Positions 22,478 through 33,131 of a stretch of 64,000 nucleotides of DNA are shown one piece after another (the first letter of the stretch is position 1; the number at the start of each line of letters is the position of its first letter). The stretch spans positions 86,615,710-86,679,709 of the forward strand of contig NC_086020.1 in the NCBI RefSeq assembly GCF_036323735.1, in the 5' to 3' direction. The notes beneath the pieces were generated by a model that saw only the letters and a program-made list of their open reading frames with translations, was not told the DNA's origin and searched no databases. Both the position numbers and the translations under genes were made by a program. This DNA comes from Rattus norvegicus (taxonomy: Eukaryota > Chordata > Mammalia > Rodentia > Muridae).

Positions 22478-25400
22478 CTAAAAGCCACTTATCAATGAGT
22501 GCATACCATGTATTTCTGTGATTGGGTTAGCTCACTCAGGATGATATTTTCCAGTTCCAACCATTTGCCTACAAATTTCATAAACTCGTTGTTTTTGATA
22601 GCTGAGTAATATTCCATTGTGTAGATGTACCACATTTTCTGTATCCATTCCTCTGTTGAAGGGCATCTGGGTTCTTTCCATTTTCTGGCTATTATAAATA
22701 AGGCTGCGATGAACATAGTGGAGCACGTGTCTCTTTTATATGTTGAGGCATCTTTTGGGTATATGCCCAAGAGAGGTATAGCTGGATCCTCAGGCAGTTC
22801 AATGTCCAATTTTCTGAGGAACCTCCAGACTGATTTCCAGAATGGTTTTACCAGTCTGCAATCCCACCAACAATGGAGGAGTGTTCCTCTTTCTCCACAT
22901 CCACGCCAGCATCTGCTGTCACCTGAGTCTTTGATCTTAGCCATTCTCACTGGTGTGAGGTGAAATCTCAGGGTTGTTTTGATTTGCATTTCCCTTATGA
23001 CTAAAGATGTTGAACATTTCTTTAGGTGTTTCTCAGCCATTCGGCATTCCTCAGCTGTGAATTCTTTGTTTAGCTCTGAGCCCCATTTTTTAATAGGGTT
23101 ATTTGTTTCCCTGCGGTCTAACTTCTTGAGTTCTTTGTATATTTTGGATATAAGGCCTCTATCTGTTGTAGGATTGGTAAAGATCTTTTCCCAATCTGTT
23201 GGTTGCCGTTTTGTCCTAACCACAGTGTCCTTTGCCTTACAGAAGCTTTGCAGTTTTATGAGATCCCATTTGTCGATTCTTGATCTTAGAGCATAAGCCA
23301 TTGGTGTTTTGTTCAGGAAATTTTTTCCAGTGCCCATGTGTTCCAGATGCTTCCCTAGTTTTTCTTCTATTAGTTTGAGTGTGTCTGCTTTGATGTGGAG
23401 GTCCTTGATCCACTTGGACTTAAGCTTTGTACAGGGTGATAAGCATGGATCGATCTGCATTCTTCTACATGTTGCCCTCCAGTTGAACCAGCACCATTTG
23501 CTGAAAATGCTAACTTTTTTCCATTGGATGGTTTTGGCTCCTTTGTCAAAAATCAAGTGACCATAGGTGTGTGGGTTCATTTCTGGGTCTTCAATTCTAT
23601 TCCATTGGTCTATCTGTCTGTCTCTGTACCAATACCATGCAGTTTTTATCACTATTGCTCTGTAATACTGCTTGAGTTCAGGGATAGTGATTCCCCCTGA
23701 AGTCCTTTTATTGTTGAGGATAGCTTTAGCTATCCTGGGTTTTTTGTTATTCCAGATGAATTTGAAAATTGTTCTGTCTAACTCTTTGAAGAATTGGATT
23801 GGTATTTAATGGGGATTGCATTGAATCTGTAGATTGCTTTTGGTAAAATGGCCATTTTTACTATATTAATCCTGCCAATCCATGAGCATGGGAGATCTTT
23901 CCATCTTCTGAGGTCTTCTTCAATTTCTTTCCTCAGTGTCTTGAAGTTCTTATTGTACAGATCTTTTACTTGCTTGGTTAAAGTCACACCGAGGTACTTT
24001 ATATTATTTGGGTCTATTATGAAGGGTGTCGTTTCCCTAATTTCTTTCTCGGCTTGTTTCTCTTTTGTATAGAGGAAGGCAACTGATTTATTTGAGTTAA
24101 TTTTATACCCAGCCACTCTGCTGAAGTTGTTTATCAGCTTTAGTAGTTCTCTGGTGGAACGTTTGGGATCACTTAAATATACTATCATGTCATCTGCAAA
24201 TAGTGATATTTTGACTTCTTCTTTTCCGATCTATATCCCCTTGATCTCCTTTTGTTGTCTGATTGCTCTGGCTAGAACTTCAAGAACTATATTGAATAAC
24301 TAGGGAGAGAGTGGGCCCCCTTGTCTAGTCCCTGATTTTAGTGGGATTGCTTCAAGTTTCTCTCCATTTAGTTTAATGTTAGCAACTGGGTTGCTGTATA
24401 TGGCTTTTACTATGTTTAGGTATGGGCCTTGAATTCCTATTCTTTCCAGGACTTTTATCATGAAGGGGTGTTGAATTTTGTCAAATGCTTTCTCAGCATC
24501 TAATGAAATGATCATGTGGTTCTGTTCTTTCAGTTTGTTTATATAATGGATCACGTTGATGGTTTTCCGTATATTAAACCATCCCTGCATGCCTGGGATG
24601 AAGCCTACTTGATCATGGTGGATGATTGTTTTGATGTGCTCTTGGATTCGGTTTGCCAGAATTTTATTGAGTATTTTTGCGTCGATATTCATAAGGGAAA
24701 TTGGTCTGAAGTTCTCTTTCTTTGTTGTGTCTTTGTGAGGTTTAGGTATAGGAGTAATTGTGGCTTCGTAGAAGGAATTCGGTAGTGCTCCATCTGTTTC
24801 AATTTTGTGGAATAGTTTGGATAATATTGGTATGAGGTCTTCTATGAAGGTTTGATAGAATTCTGCACTAAACCCGTCTGGACCTGGGCTCTTTTTGGTT
24901 GGGAGACCTTTAATGACTGCTTCTATTTCCTTAGGAGTTATGGGGTTGTTTAACTGGTTTATCTGTTCCTGATTTAACTTCGATACCTGGTATCTGTCTA
25001 GGAAATTGTCCATTTCCTGAAGATTTTCAAGTTTTGTTGAATATAGGTTTTTATAGTAAGATCTGATGATTTTTTGAATTTCCTCTGAATCTGTAGTTAT
25101 GTCTCCCTTTTCATTTCTGATTTTGTTAATTTGGATGCGCTCTCTGTGTCCTCTCGTTAGTCTGGCTAAGGGTTTATCTATCTTGTTGATTTTCTCAAAG
25201 AACCAACTTTTGGTTCTGTTGATTCTTTCTATGGTCCTTTTTGTTTCTACTTGGTTGATTTCAGCTCTGAGTTTGATTATTTCCTGCCTTCTCCTCCTCC
25301 TGGGTGTATTTGCTTCTTTTTGTTCTAGAGCTTTTAGGTGTGCTGTCAAGCTGCTGACATATGCTCTTTCCTGTTTCTTTCTGCAGGCACTCAGCGCTAT

Positions 25401-26300
25401 GAGTTTTCGTCTTAGCACAGCTTTCATTGTGTCCCATAAGTTTGGGTATGTTTTATCTTCATTTTCATTAAATTCTAAAAAGTTTTTAATTTCTTTCTTT
25501 ATTTCTTCCTTGACCAGGTTATCATTGAGTAGAGCATTGTTCAATTTCCACGTATATGTGGGCATTCTTCCCTTATTGTTATTGAAGACCAGTTTTAGGC
25601 CGTGGTGGTCCGATAGCACGCATGGGATTATTTCTATCTTTCTGTACCTGTTGAGGCCCGTTTTTTCACCAATTATATGGTCAATTTTGGAGAAAGTACC
25701 ATGAGGAGCTGAGAAGAAGGTATATCCTTTTGCTTTAGGATAGAATGTTCTATAAATATCCGTTAAGTCCATTTGGCTCATGACTTCTCTTAGTCTGTCG
25801 ACATCACTGTTTAATTTCTGTTTCCATGATCTGTCCATTGATGAGAGTGGGGTGTTGAAATCTCCCACTATTATTGTGTGAGGTGCAATGTGTGTTTTGA
25901 GCTTTAGTAAGGTTTCTTTTACGTATGTAGGTGCCCTTGTATTTGGGGCATAGATATTTAGGATTGAGAGTTCATCTTGGTGGATTTTTCCTTTGATGAA
26001 TATGAAGTGTCCTTCCTTATCTTTTTTGATGACTTTTAGTTGGAAATTGATTTTATTTGATATTAGAATGGCTACTCTAGCTTGCTTCTTCTGACCATTT
26101 GCTTGGAAAGTTGTTTTCCAGCCTTTCACTCTGAGGTAGTGTCTGTCTTTGTCTCTGAGGTGTGTTTCCTGTAGGCAGCAGAATGCAGGGTCCTCGTTGC
26201 GTATCCAGTTTGTTAATCTATGTCTTTTTATTGGGGAGTTGAGGCCATTGATATTGAAAGATATTAAGGAATAGTGATTATTGCTTCCCGTTATATTCAT
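22478..26300 (-). pseudogene. L1-4 ORF2, few lesions
   Basis: It starts MNITGSNNHYSLISFNINGL at 26300 and reads 666 codons through the endonuclease motifs (LQETH, GDFNTPLSSMDRSW, SDHHGLKL) into the RT domain (GTRQGGPLSP), stopping at TAG at 24300-24302 where other copies have Tyr. Further lesions are a TAG at about 24233 (Gln elsewhere), a small indel at 23805 (ggtatttaatgg), and a 4-bp loss near 22512 that changes the C-terminus. The remaining RT and Cys-rich C-terminus are open in 23778-24188 and 22492-23652. Inactive, but young. Confidence 0.9.
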
Positions 26301-26359
26301 ATTTGGATGTGAGGTTATGTTTGTGTGCTTTCATTCTCTGTGTTTTGTTGCCAAGACGA

Positions 26360-27564
26360 TTAGTTTCTTGCTTCTTCTAGGGTATAGCTTGCCTCCTTAT
26401 GTTGGGCTTTACCATTTATTATCCTTTGTAGTGCTGGATTTGTAGAAAGATATTGTGTAAATTTTGTTTTGTCATGGAATATCTTGGTTTCTCCATCAAT
26501 GTTAATTGAGAGTTTTGCTGGATACAGTAACCTGGGCTGGCATTTGTGTTCTCTTAGGGTCTGTATGACATCAGTCCAGGATCTTCTGGCCTTCATAGTT
26601 TCTGGCGAGAAGTCTGGTGTGATTCTGTTAGGTCTGCCTTTATATGTTACTTGACCTTTTTCCCTTACTGCTTTTAATATTCTTTCTTTATTTTGTGCGT
26701 TTGGTGTTTTGACAATTATGTGACGGGAGGTGTTTCTTTTCTGGTCCAATCTATTTGGAGTTCTGTAGGCTTCTTGTATGTCTATGGGTATCTCTTTTTT
26801 TAGGTTAGGGAAGTTTTCTTCTATGATTTTGTTGAAGATATTTACTGGTCCTTTGAGCTGGGAGTCTTCACTCTCTTCTATACCTATTATCCTTAGGTTT
26901 GATCTTCTCATTGAGTCCTGGATTTCCTGTATGTTTTGGACCAGTAGCTTTTTCTGCTTTACATTATCTTTGACAGTTGAGTCCATGATTTCTATGGAAT
27001 CTTCTGCTCCTGAGATTCTCTCTTCTATCTCTTGTATTCTGTTGGTGAATCTTGTATCTACAGCTCCTTGTCTCTTCTTTTGGTTTTCTATATCCAGGGT
27101 TGTTTCCATGTGTTCTTTCTTGATTGCTTCTATTTCCATTTTTAATTCCTTCAACTGTTTGTGTTTTCCTTGAATTCTTTCAGGGATTTTTGTGTCTCCT
27201 CTCTATGGGCTTCTACTTGTTTATTTATGTTTTCCTGGAATTCTTTCAGGGATTTTTGTGTCTCCTCTCTATGGGCTTCTACTTGTTTATTTATGTTTTC
27301 CTGGAATTCTTTCAGGGATTTTTGCGATTCTTTCAGGCATTTTTGCGATTCCTCTCTGTCGGCTTCTACTTGTTCTCTAAGGGAGTTCTTCACGTCTTTC
27401 TTGAAGTCCTCCAGCATCATGATCAAAAATGATTTTGAAACTAGATCTTGCTTTTCTGGTGTGTTTGGATAGTCCATGTTTGTTTTGATGGGAGAATTGG
27501 GCTCCGATGGTGCCATGTAGTCTTGGTTTCTGTTGCTTGGGTTCCTGCACTTGCCTCTCGCCAT
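26360..27564 (-). pseudogene. L1-4 ORF1, one frameshift
   Basis: It starts MARGKCRNPSNRNQDYMAPS at 27564 and reads 137 codons with a partial plus two complete coiled-coil units (KSLKEFQENINKQVEAHRE, repeated). A deletion near 27160 (tgtttgtgttttccttg instead of tgtttgattgtgttttcctgg) shifts the frame. The rest (26360-27154, 264 codons) is open through RRSNLRIIGIEE and the C-terminal MKARRSWTDVIQTLREHKC block to EEARN. Confidence 0.9.
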
Positions 27565-28301
27565 CAGATTATCTCTAGTGTTACTTTGTTCTGCTATTTC
27601 TGACAGTGGCTAGACTGTCCTATAAGCCTGTGTGTCAGGAGTGCTGTAGACCTGTTTTCCTCTTTTTCAGTCAGTTATGGGGACAGAGTGTTCTGCTTTC
27701 CGGCGTGTAGTTTTTCCTCTCTACAGGTCTTCAGCTGTTCCTGTGGGCCTGTGTCTTGAGTTCACCAGGCAGCTTTCTTGCAGCAGAAAATTTGGTCTTA
27801 CCTGTGGTCCCGAGGCTCAAGTTCGCTCGTGGGGTGCTGCCCACGGGCTCTCTGCAGCGGCAGCAACCAGGAAGACCTGTGCCGCCCCTTCCGGGAGCTT
27901 CAGTGCACCAGGGTTCCAGATGGTCTTTGGCTTTTTCCTCTGGCGTCCAAGATGTGTGTGCAGAGAGCAGTCTCCTCTGGTTTTCCAGGCTTGTCTGCCT
28001 CTCTGAAGGTTCGGCTCTCCCTCCCACGGGATTTGGGTGCAGAGAACTGTTTATCCCGTCTGTTTCCTTCAGGTTATGGTGGTGTCTCAGGCAGGGGTCC
28101 TGCCGCTCCTGGGCCCTCCCCCACGGGAGCCCAGAGGCCTTATACAGTTTCCTCTTGGGCCAGGGATGTGGGCAGGGGTGAGCAGTGTTGGTGGTCTCTT
28201 CCGCTGTGCAGCCTCAGGAGTGCCCACCTGACCAGGCGGTTGGGTCTCTCTCTCCCAGGGTCTGGGGGCAGAGAGCTGCTGCGGGCCGGGATCCGCGGGT
28301 C
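27565..28301 (-). promoter_or_regulatory. L1-4 5'UTR (internal promoter)
   Basis: CpG-containing GC-rich L1 5'UTR, complete to the gggatccgcgggt end. It would drive transcription leftward through L1-4. Activity cannot be judged from sequence. Confidence 0.65.
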
Positions 28302-28439
28302 TCCTTTCAACTGTGAATGGGAAATCCAAGAATCTAGTAGCTGTTCAGTCTCACAAGGCTAGTTATTTCATCGGATCTTCTGTAGAAGTAGATTGCAACA
28401 GACATGTTGGCAAGTAAATGCAAGCAGTGAAGAACCGTG
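28302..28439. other. Short spacer, nothing recognised
   Basis: 138 bp between the 5' end of L1-4 and the ancient L1 remnant; no repeat or ORF recognised. Confidence 0.5.
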
Positions 28440-29945
28440 AAGATGTTTTATAATTCTCTTTCCTTGTATGGTTTGGAGCTCACAATGTCTCTGGCTTCAT
28501 AAAATTAATTTGGCAATAATCTCTCTGTTTATGTTTTGTGAAATAATTTAAGGAGTGTTGGTAAATAGGTATTCCTTGAGTTTCTAGTAGAATTCTGCAC
28601 TAAAAAAATCGTAAGTTGTAGTTTTTTATTTGAACAATTTTAATAACTTTTTTTATAGATGCTATATATCCTTTGAAATTTTGTATCACAACTTAAATTT
28701 CTAACTGGTATCTCTTGATAACGGTCCATTTCTATTAGAATCTTTAATTATATGGTATACATATATTTTTAAATTTAGATATGATTATTCTTTGGATTTT
28801 CTCAGTGTCTGTTGTTATGTATGTTTTTCTTTTAATTTATAATTTTGTTCATTAGCTTATGCTACATGTCTTTAAGTTTGCATAGCGGTCTTCTCTTTCA
28901 TCTTAATTTTTACAATGAACCAACTCTGTTGCAATCACTCTGTTTACTGTTGTCTTTATTTCTATTTCATTTATATTTGCACTCAGTTTGATTATTTTTT
29001 ATAGTCTATTCATATTGAGTATGTTTGCTTCCTTTTCTTCTATGTTTTTCAGGTGTGCAGTTCATTTGGTGTTATGAGGTGTCTTCACTTTTTAAATTTT
29101 AATATAGTTACTTAGTATTATGATGTTCCTTCCTAGTACTGTTTTCATTGTACATGATATGCTGTTCAATCAATTTAATTGAGTTCTAGAATTAATTTTA
29201 ATTTCTTTCTTTTTCTAGTCTTCACCCAGTTTTCATTCAGAAAAGTTATGCTGTTTCCATGAGTTTATAGTGTTCGTCCTGTCTCTTTTGTTGTAATCCA
29301 TCTCTAATATGTGTAAGAATCATATAATACTGGAGTTTATTTCAACTTCTTTATATGTGTTGAGACTTGCTGTGTGACTGAAGGTGTGGCCATTTTTAGA
29401 GAAAGTTCTGTGAGTTGTTGAGAAGAACATATATCCTATATTCTTTGGTTTTGTGTGAAATATTCTCTAGATATCTGTTACATCTATAACAGTGTTTCTG
29501 TTTAATTTTTATTCAAATGATCTATTGTTTAGTAAGAGTGCATTACTGGAGTCAGCACTGTCAAAGTTTAAAGGACAATGTGCGGTTTAATCTTTAAAAA
29601 TATGAATGTCATCCAGTTAGACGTAGATGTTCAGAATTGATATGTCAAATTGGTATATTTTCTTTAACAAATCTGAAATGTCTTTTCCAATTTCTTTTGC
29701 TTAACTTTGGTTTAGTGTCTATTTTGTTAGATATAGACAGGCTATAACAGCTTAATTCTTAATTCCCTTTCTTTGGAAAATATTATCCAGTCCTTTATTC
29801 TGAGCTATTGTCTGTCTTTAGTGTGGAGCTGTGTTTCATGTATACATCAGAAGGATGGGTCCTGTTTCACATTAATTCTGATAGTCTGAGTCTATTATGG
29901 GGGAATTGATGCCATTTTTTTGAGATATATCAAGAACCAATGCTT
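28440..29945 (-). mobile_element. Ancient L1 ORF2 remnant
   Basis: AT-rich sequence whose motif order follows the reverse complement of ORF2 in the younger L1s: tctagtagaattctgcacta at about 28583, aatgaaccaactctgttg at 28914, agctgtgtttcatgtatac at 29827 and gaattgatgccatttttttg at 29904, which correspond to the RT start, the inter-domain region and the endonuclease N-terminus. Divergence is far higher than in the other copies and no frame survives. The ends are approximate. Confidence 0.75.
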
Positions 29946-29954
29946 GTTAATTAC

Positions 29955-29972
29955 TCGCTTTCTTTCTTTCCT

Positions 29973-30012
<40 letters not shown>

Positions 30013-30102
30013 TCCTTCCTTCTTTCTTCCTTCCTTCCTCCCTTCCTTCCTTCCTTCCTTTTTTCTCCCTTCCTTCCTTCCTTCCTTCCTTTCTTTCATA
30101 GT
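29955..30102. repeat. Pyrimidine microsatellite (CTTT)n / (CCTT)n
   Basis: About 148 bp of nearly pure pyrimidine on the plus strand, TTTC tetramers passing into CCTT tetramers with small variants. Long open frames read through it (poly Ser/Phe/Leu on plus, Lys/Glu/Arg on minus) only because the repeat lacks stops. Such tracts can form triplex (H-DNA) structures, a general property of the class. Confidence 0.95.
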
Positions 30103-30146
30103 GGTGGTGGTTGTTGAAAGACTGTGTTTGCATGTGTATATTTCCC

Positions 30147-32403
30147 TTTTTTTTTTTATTTTTTATTAACTTGAGTATTTCCTATATACATTTCGAGTGT
30201 TATTCCCTTTCCCAGTCTCCGGGCAAACATCCCCCTCCCCCCTCCCCTTCCTTATGGGTGTTCCCCTCCCAACCCTCCCCCCATTGCCTCCCTCCCCCCA
30301 ACAGTCTAGTTCACTGGGGGTTCAGTCTTAGCAGGACCCAGGGCTTCCCCTTCCACTGGTGCTCTTACTAGGATATTCATTGCTACCTATGAGGTCAGAG
30401 TCCAGGGTCAGTCCATGTATAGTCTTTAGGTAGTGGCTTAGTCCCTGGAAGCTCTGGTTGCTTGACATTGTTGTACTTTTGGGGTCTCGAGCCCCTTCAA
30501 GCTCTTCCAGTTCTTTCTCTGATTCCTTCAACAGGGGACCTATTCTCAGTTCAGTGGTTTGCTGCTGGCATTCGCCTCTGTATTTGCTGTATTCTGGCTG
30601 TGTCTCTCAGGAGCGATCTACATCCGGCTCCTGTCGGTCTGCACTTCTTTGCTTCATCCATCTTGTCTAATTGGGTGGCTGTATATGTATGGGCCACATG
30701 TGGGGCAGGCTCCGAATGGGTGTTCCTTCAGTCTCTGTTTTAATCTTTGCCTCTCCCTTCCCTGCCAAGGGTATTCTTTTTCCTCATTTAAAGAAGGAGT
30801 GAAGCATTCACATTTTGATCATCCGTCTTGAGGTTCGTTTGTTCTAGGGATCTAGGGTAATTCAAGCATTTGGGCTAATAGCCACTTATCAATGAGTGCA
30901 TACCATGTATGTCTTTCTGTGATTGGGTTAGCTCACTCAGGATGATATTTTCCAGTTCCAACCATTTGCCTACGAATTTCATAAACTCGTTGTTTTTGAT
31001 AGCTGAGTAATATTCCATTGTGTAGATGTACCACATTTTCTGTATCCATTCCTCTGTTGAAGGGCATCTGGGTTCTTTCCAGATTCTGGCTATTATACAT
31101 AAGGCTGCGATGAACATAGTGGAGCACGTGTCTCTTTTATATGTTGGGGCATCTTTTGGGTATATGCCCAAGAGAGGTATAGCTGGATCCTCAGGCAGTT
31201 CAATGTCCAATTTTCTGAGGAACCTCCAGACTGATTTCCAGAATGGTTTTACCAGTCTGCAATCCCACCAACAATGGAGGAGTGTTCCTCTTTCTCCACA
31301 TCCTCGCCAGCATCTGCTGTCACCTGAGTTTTTGATCTTAGCCATTCTCACTGGTGTGAGGTGAAATCTCAGGGTTGTTTTGATTTGCATTTCCCTTATG
31401 ACTAAAGATGTTGAACATTTCTTTAGGTGTTTCTCAGCCATTCGGCATTCCTCAGCTGTGAATTCTTTGTTTAGCTCTGAACCCCATTTTTTAATAGGGT
31501 TATTTGTTTCCCTGTGGTCTAACTTCTTGAGTTCTTTGTATATTTTGGATATAAGGCCTCTATCTGTTGTAGGATTGGTAAAGATCTTTTCCCAATTTGT
31601 TGGTTGCCGTTTTGTCCTAACCACAGTGTCCTTTGCCTTACAGAAGCTTTGCAGTTTTATGAGATCCCATTTGTCGATTCTTGATCTTAGAGCATAAGCC
31701 ATTGGTGTTTTGTTCAGGAAATTTTTTCCAGTGCCCATGTGTTCCAGATGCTTCCCTAGTTTTTCTTCTATTAGTTTGAGTGTGTCTGGTTTGATGTGGA
31801 GGTCCTTGATCCACTTGGACTTAAGCTTTGTACAGGGTGATAAGCATGAATCGATCTGCATTCTTCTACATGTTGCCCTCCAGTTGAACCAGCACCATTT
31901 GCTGAAAATGCTATCTTTTTTCCATTGGATGGTTTTGGCTCCTTTGTCAAAAATCAAGTGACCATAGGTGTGTGGGTTCATTTCTGGGTCTTCAATTCTA
32001 TTCCATTGGTCTATCTGTCTGTCTCTGTACCAATACCATGCAGTTTTTATCACTATTGCTCTGTAATACTGCTTGAGTTCAGGGATAGTGATTCCCCCTG
32101 AAGTCCTTTTATTGTTGAGGATAGCTTTAGCTATCCTGGGTTTTTTGTTATTCCAGATGAATTTGCAAATTGTTCTGTCTAACTCTTTGAAGAATTGGAT
32201 TGGTATTTTGATGGGGATTGCATTGAATCTGTAGATCGCTTTTGGTAGAATGGCCATTTTTACTATATTAATCCTGCCAATCCATGAGCATGGGAGATCT
32301 TTCCATCTTCTGAGGTCTTCTTCAATTTCTTTCCTCAGTGTCTTGAAGTTCTTATTGTACAGATCTTTTACTTGCTTGGTTAAAGTCACACCAAGGTACT
32401 TTA
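30147..32403 (-). mobile_element. L1-5: 5'-truncated L1 directly abutting L1-6
   Basis: Poly(T) from 30147, 3'UTR to 30874, then the ORF2 C-terminal 504 codons (30875-32389) fully open, ending at the truncation point aaggtacttta at about 32402. The next bases are the T-rich tail of L1-6 in the same orientation, with no unique sequence between. No TSD for L1-5 alone could be found. Confidence 0.92.
30875..32389 (-). pseudogene. L1-5 ORF2 C-terminal part (504 codons open)
   Basis: An open frame of 504 codons covering the end of the RT domain (TLTKQVKDLYNKNFKTLRKE), the connecting region and the Cys-rich C-terminus (CWRGCGERGTLLHCWWDC), ending MHSLISGY at the normal ORF2 stop. The endonuclease and the catalytic FADD part of RT are absent because of 5' truncation, so it is a fragment and not a functional gene. 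The absence of stops over 1.5 kb indicates a young copy. Confidence 0.88.
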
Positions 32404-33131
32404 TTTTATTTTATTTTTTTTTATTAACTTGAGTATTTCTTATATACATTTCGAGTGTTATTCCCTTTCCCGGTTTCCGGGCAAACATACCCCTCCCCCC
32501 TCCCCTTCCTTATGGGTGTTCCCCTCCCAACCCTCCCACCATTGCCGCCCTCCCCCCATAGACTAGTTCACTGGGGGTTCAGTCTTAGCAGGACCCAGGG
32601 CTTCCCCTTCCACTGGTGCTCTTACTAGGATATTCATTGCTACCTATGGGGTCAGAGTCCAGGGTCAGTCCATGTATAGTCTTTAGGTAGTGGCTTAGTC
32701 CCTGGAAGCTCTGGTTGCTTGGCATTGTTGTACTTTTGGGGTCTCGAGCCCCTTCAAGCTCTTCCAGTTCTTTCTCTGATTCCTTCAATAGGGGACCTAT
32801 TCTCAGTTCAGTGGTTTGCTGCTGGCATTCGCCTCTGTATTTGCTGTATTCTGGCTGTGTCTCTCAGGAGCGATCTACATCCGGCTCCTATCGGTCTGCA
32901 CTTCTTTGCTTCATCCATCTTGTCTAATTGGGTGGCTGTATATGTATGGGCCAAATGTTGGACAGGCTCTGAATGGGTGTTCCTTCAGTCTCTGTTTTAA
33001 TCTTTGCCTCTCCCTTCCCTGCCAAGGGTATTCTTTTTCCTCATTTAAAGAAGGAGTGAAGCATTCACATTTTGATCATCCGTCTTGAGGTTCGTTTGTT
33101 CTAGGGATCTAGGGTATTTCAAGCATTTGGG

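Larger units (their letters stand above)
21753..28301 (-). mobile_element. L1-4: near-full-length rat L1, minus strand
   Basis: Poly(T) at 21753-21769, then the 3'UTR, ORF2 (22478-26300), ORF1 (26360-27564) and a GC-rich 5'UTR (27565-28301) ending at gggatccgcgggt, the same 5' end as L1-3. Both ORFs carry a few lesions. No matching TSD was seen: the left flank is cttcaccaccccag and the right flank ctcctttcaactgtg, so a flank may have been lost or the 5' boundary is slightly different. Confidence 0.92.

Noticed and set aside
22625..23560. Plus-strand ORFs of 80-112 codons repeated in each minus-strand L1
   Set aside because: Antisense shadows of ORF2; they recur at identical positions in L1-5, L1-6, L1-8 and the last L1.
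29920..30133. Low-complexity ORFs on both strands (Phe/Leu/Ser-rich and Lys/Glu/Arg-rich)
   Set aside because: Created by the stop-free pyrimidine microsatellite; not coding.
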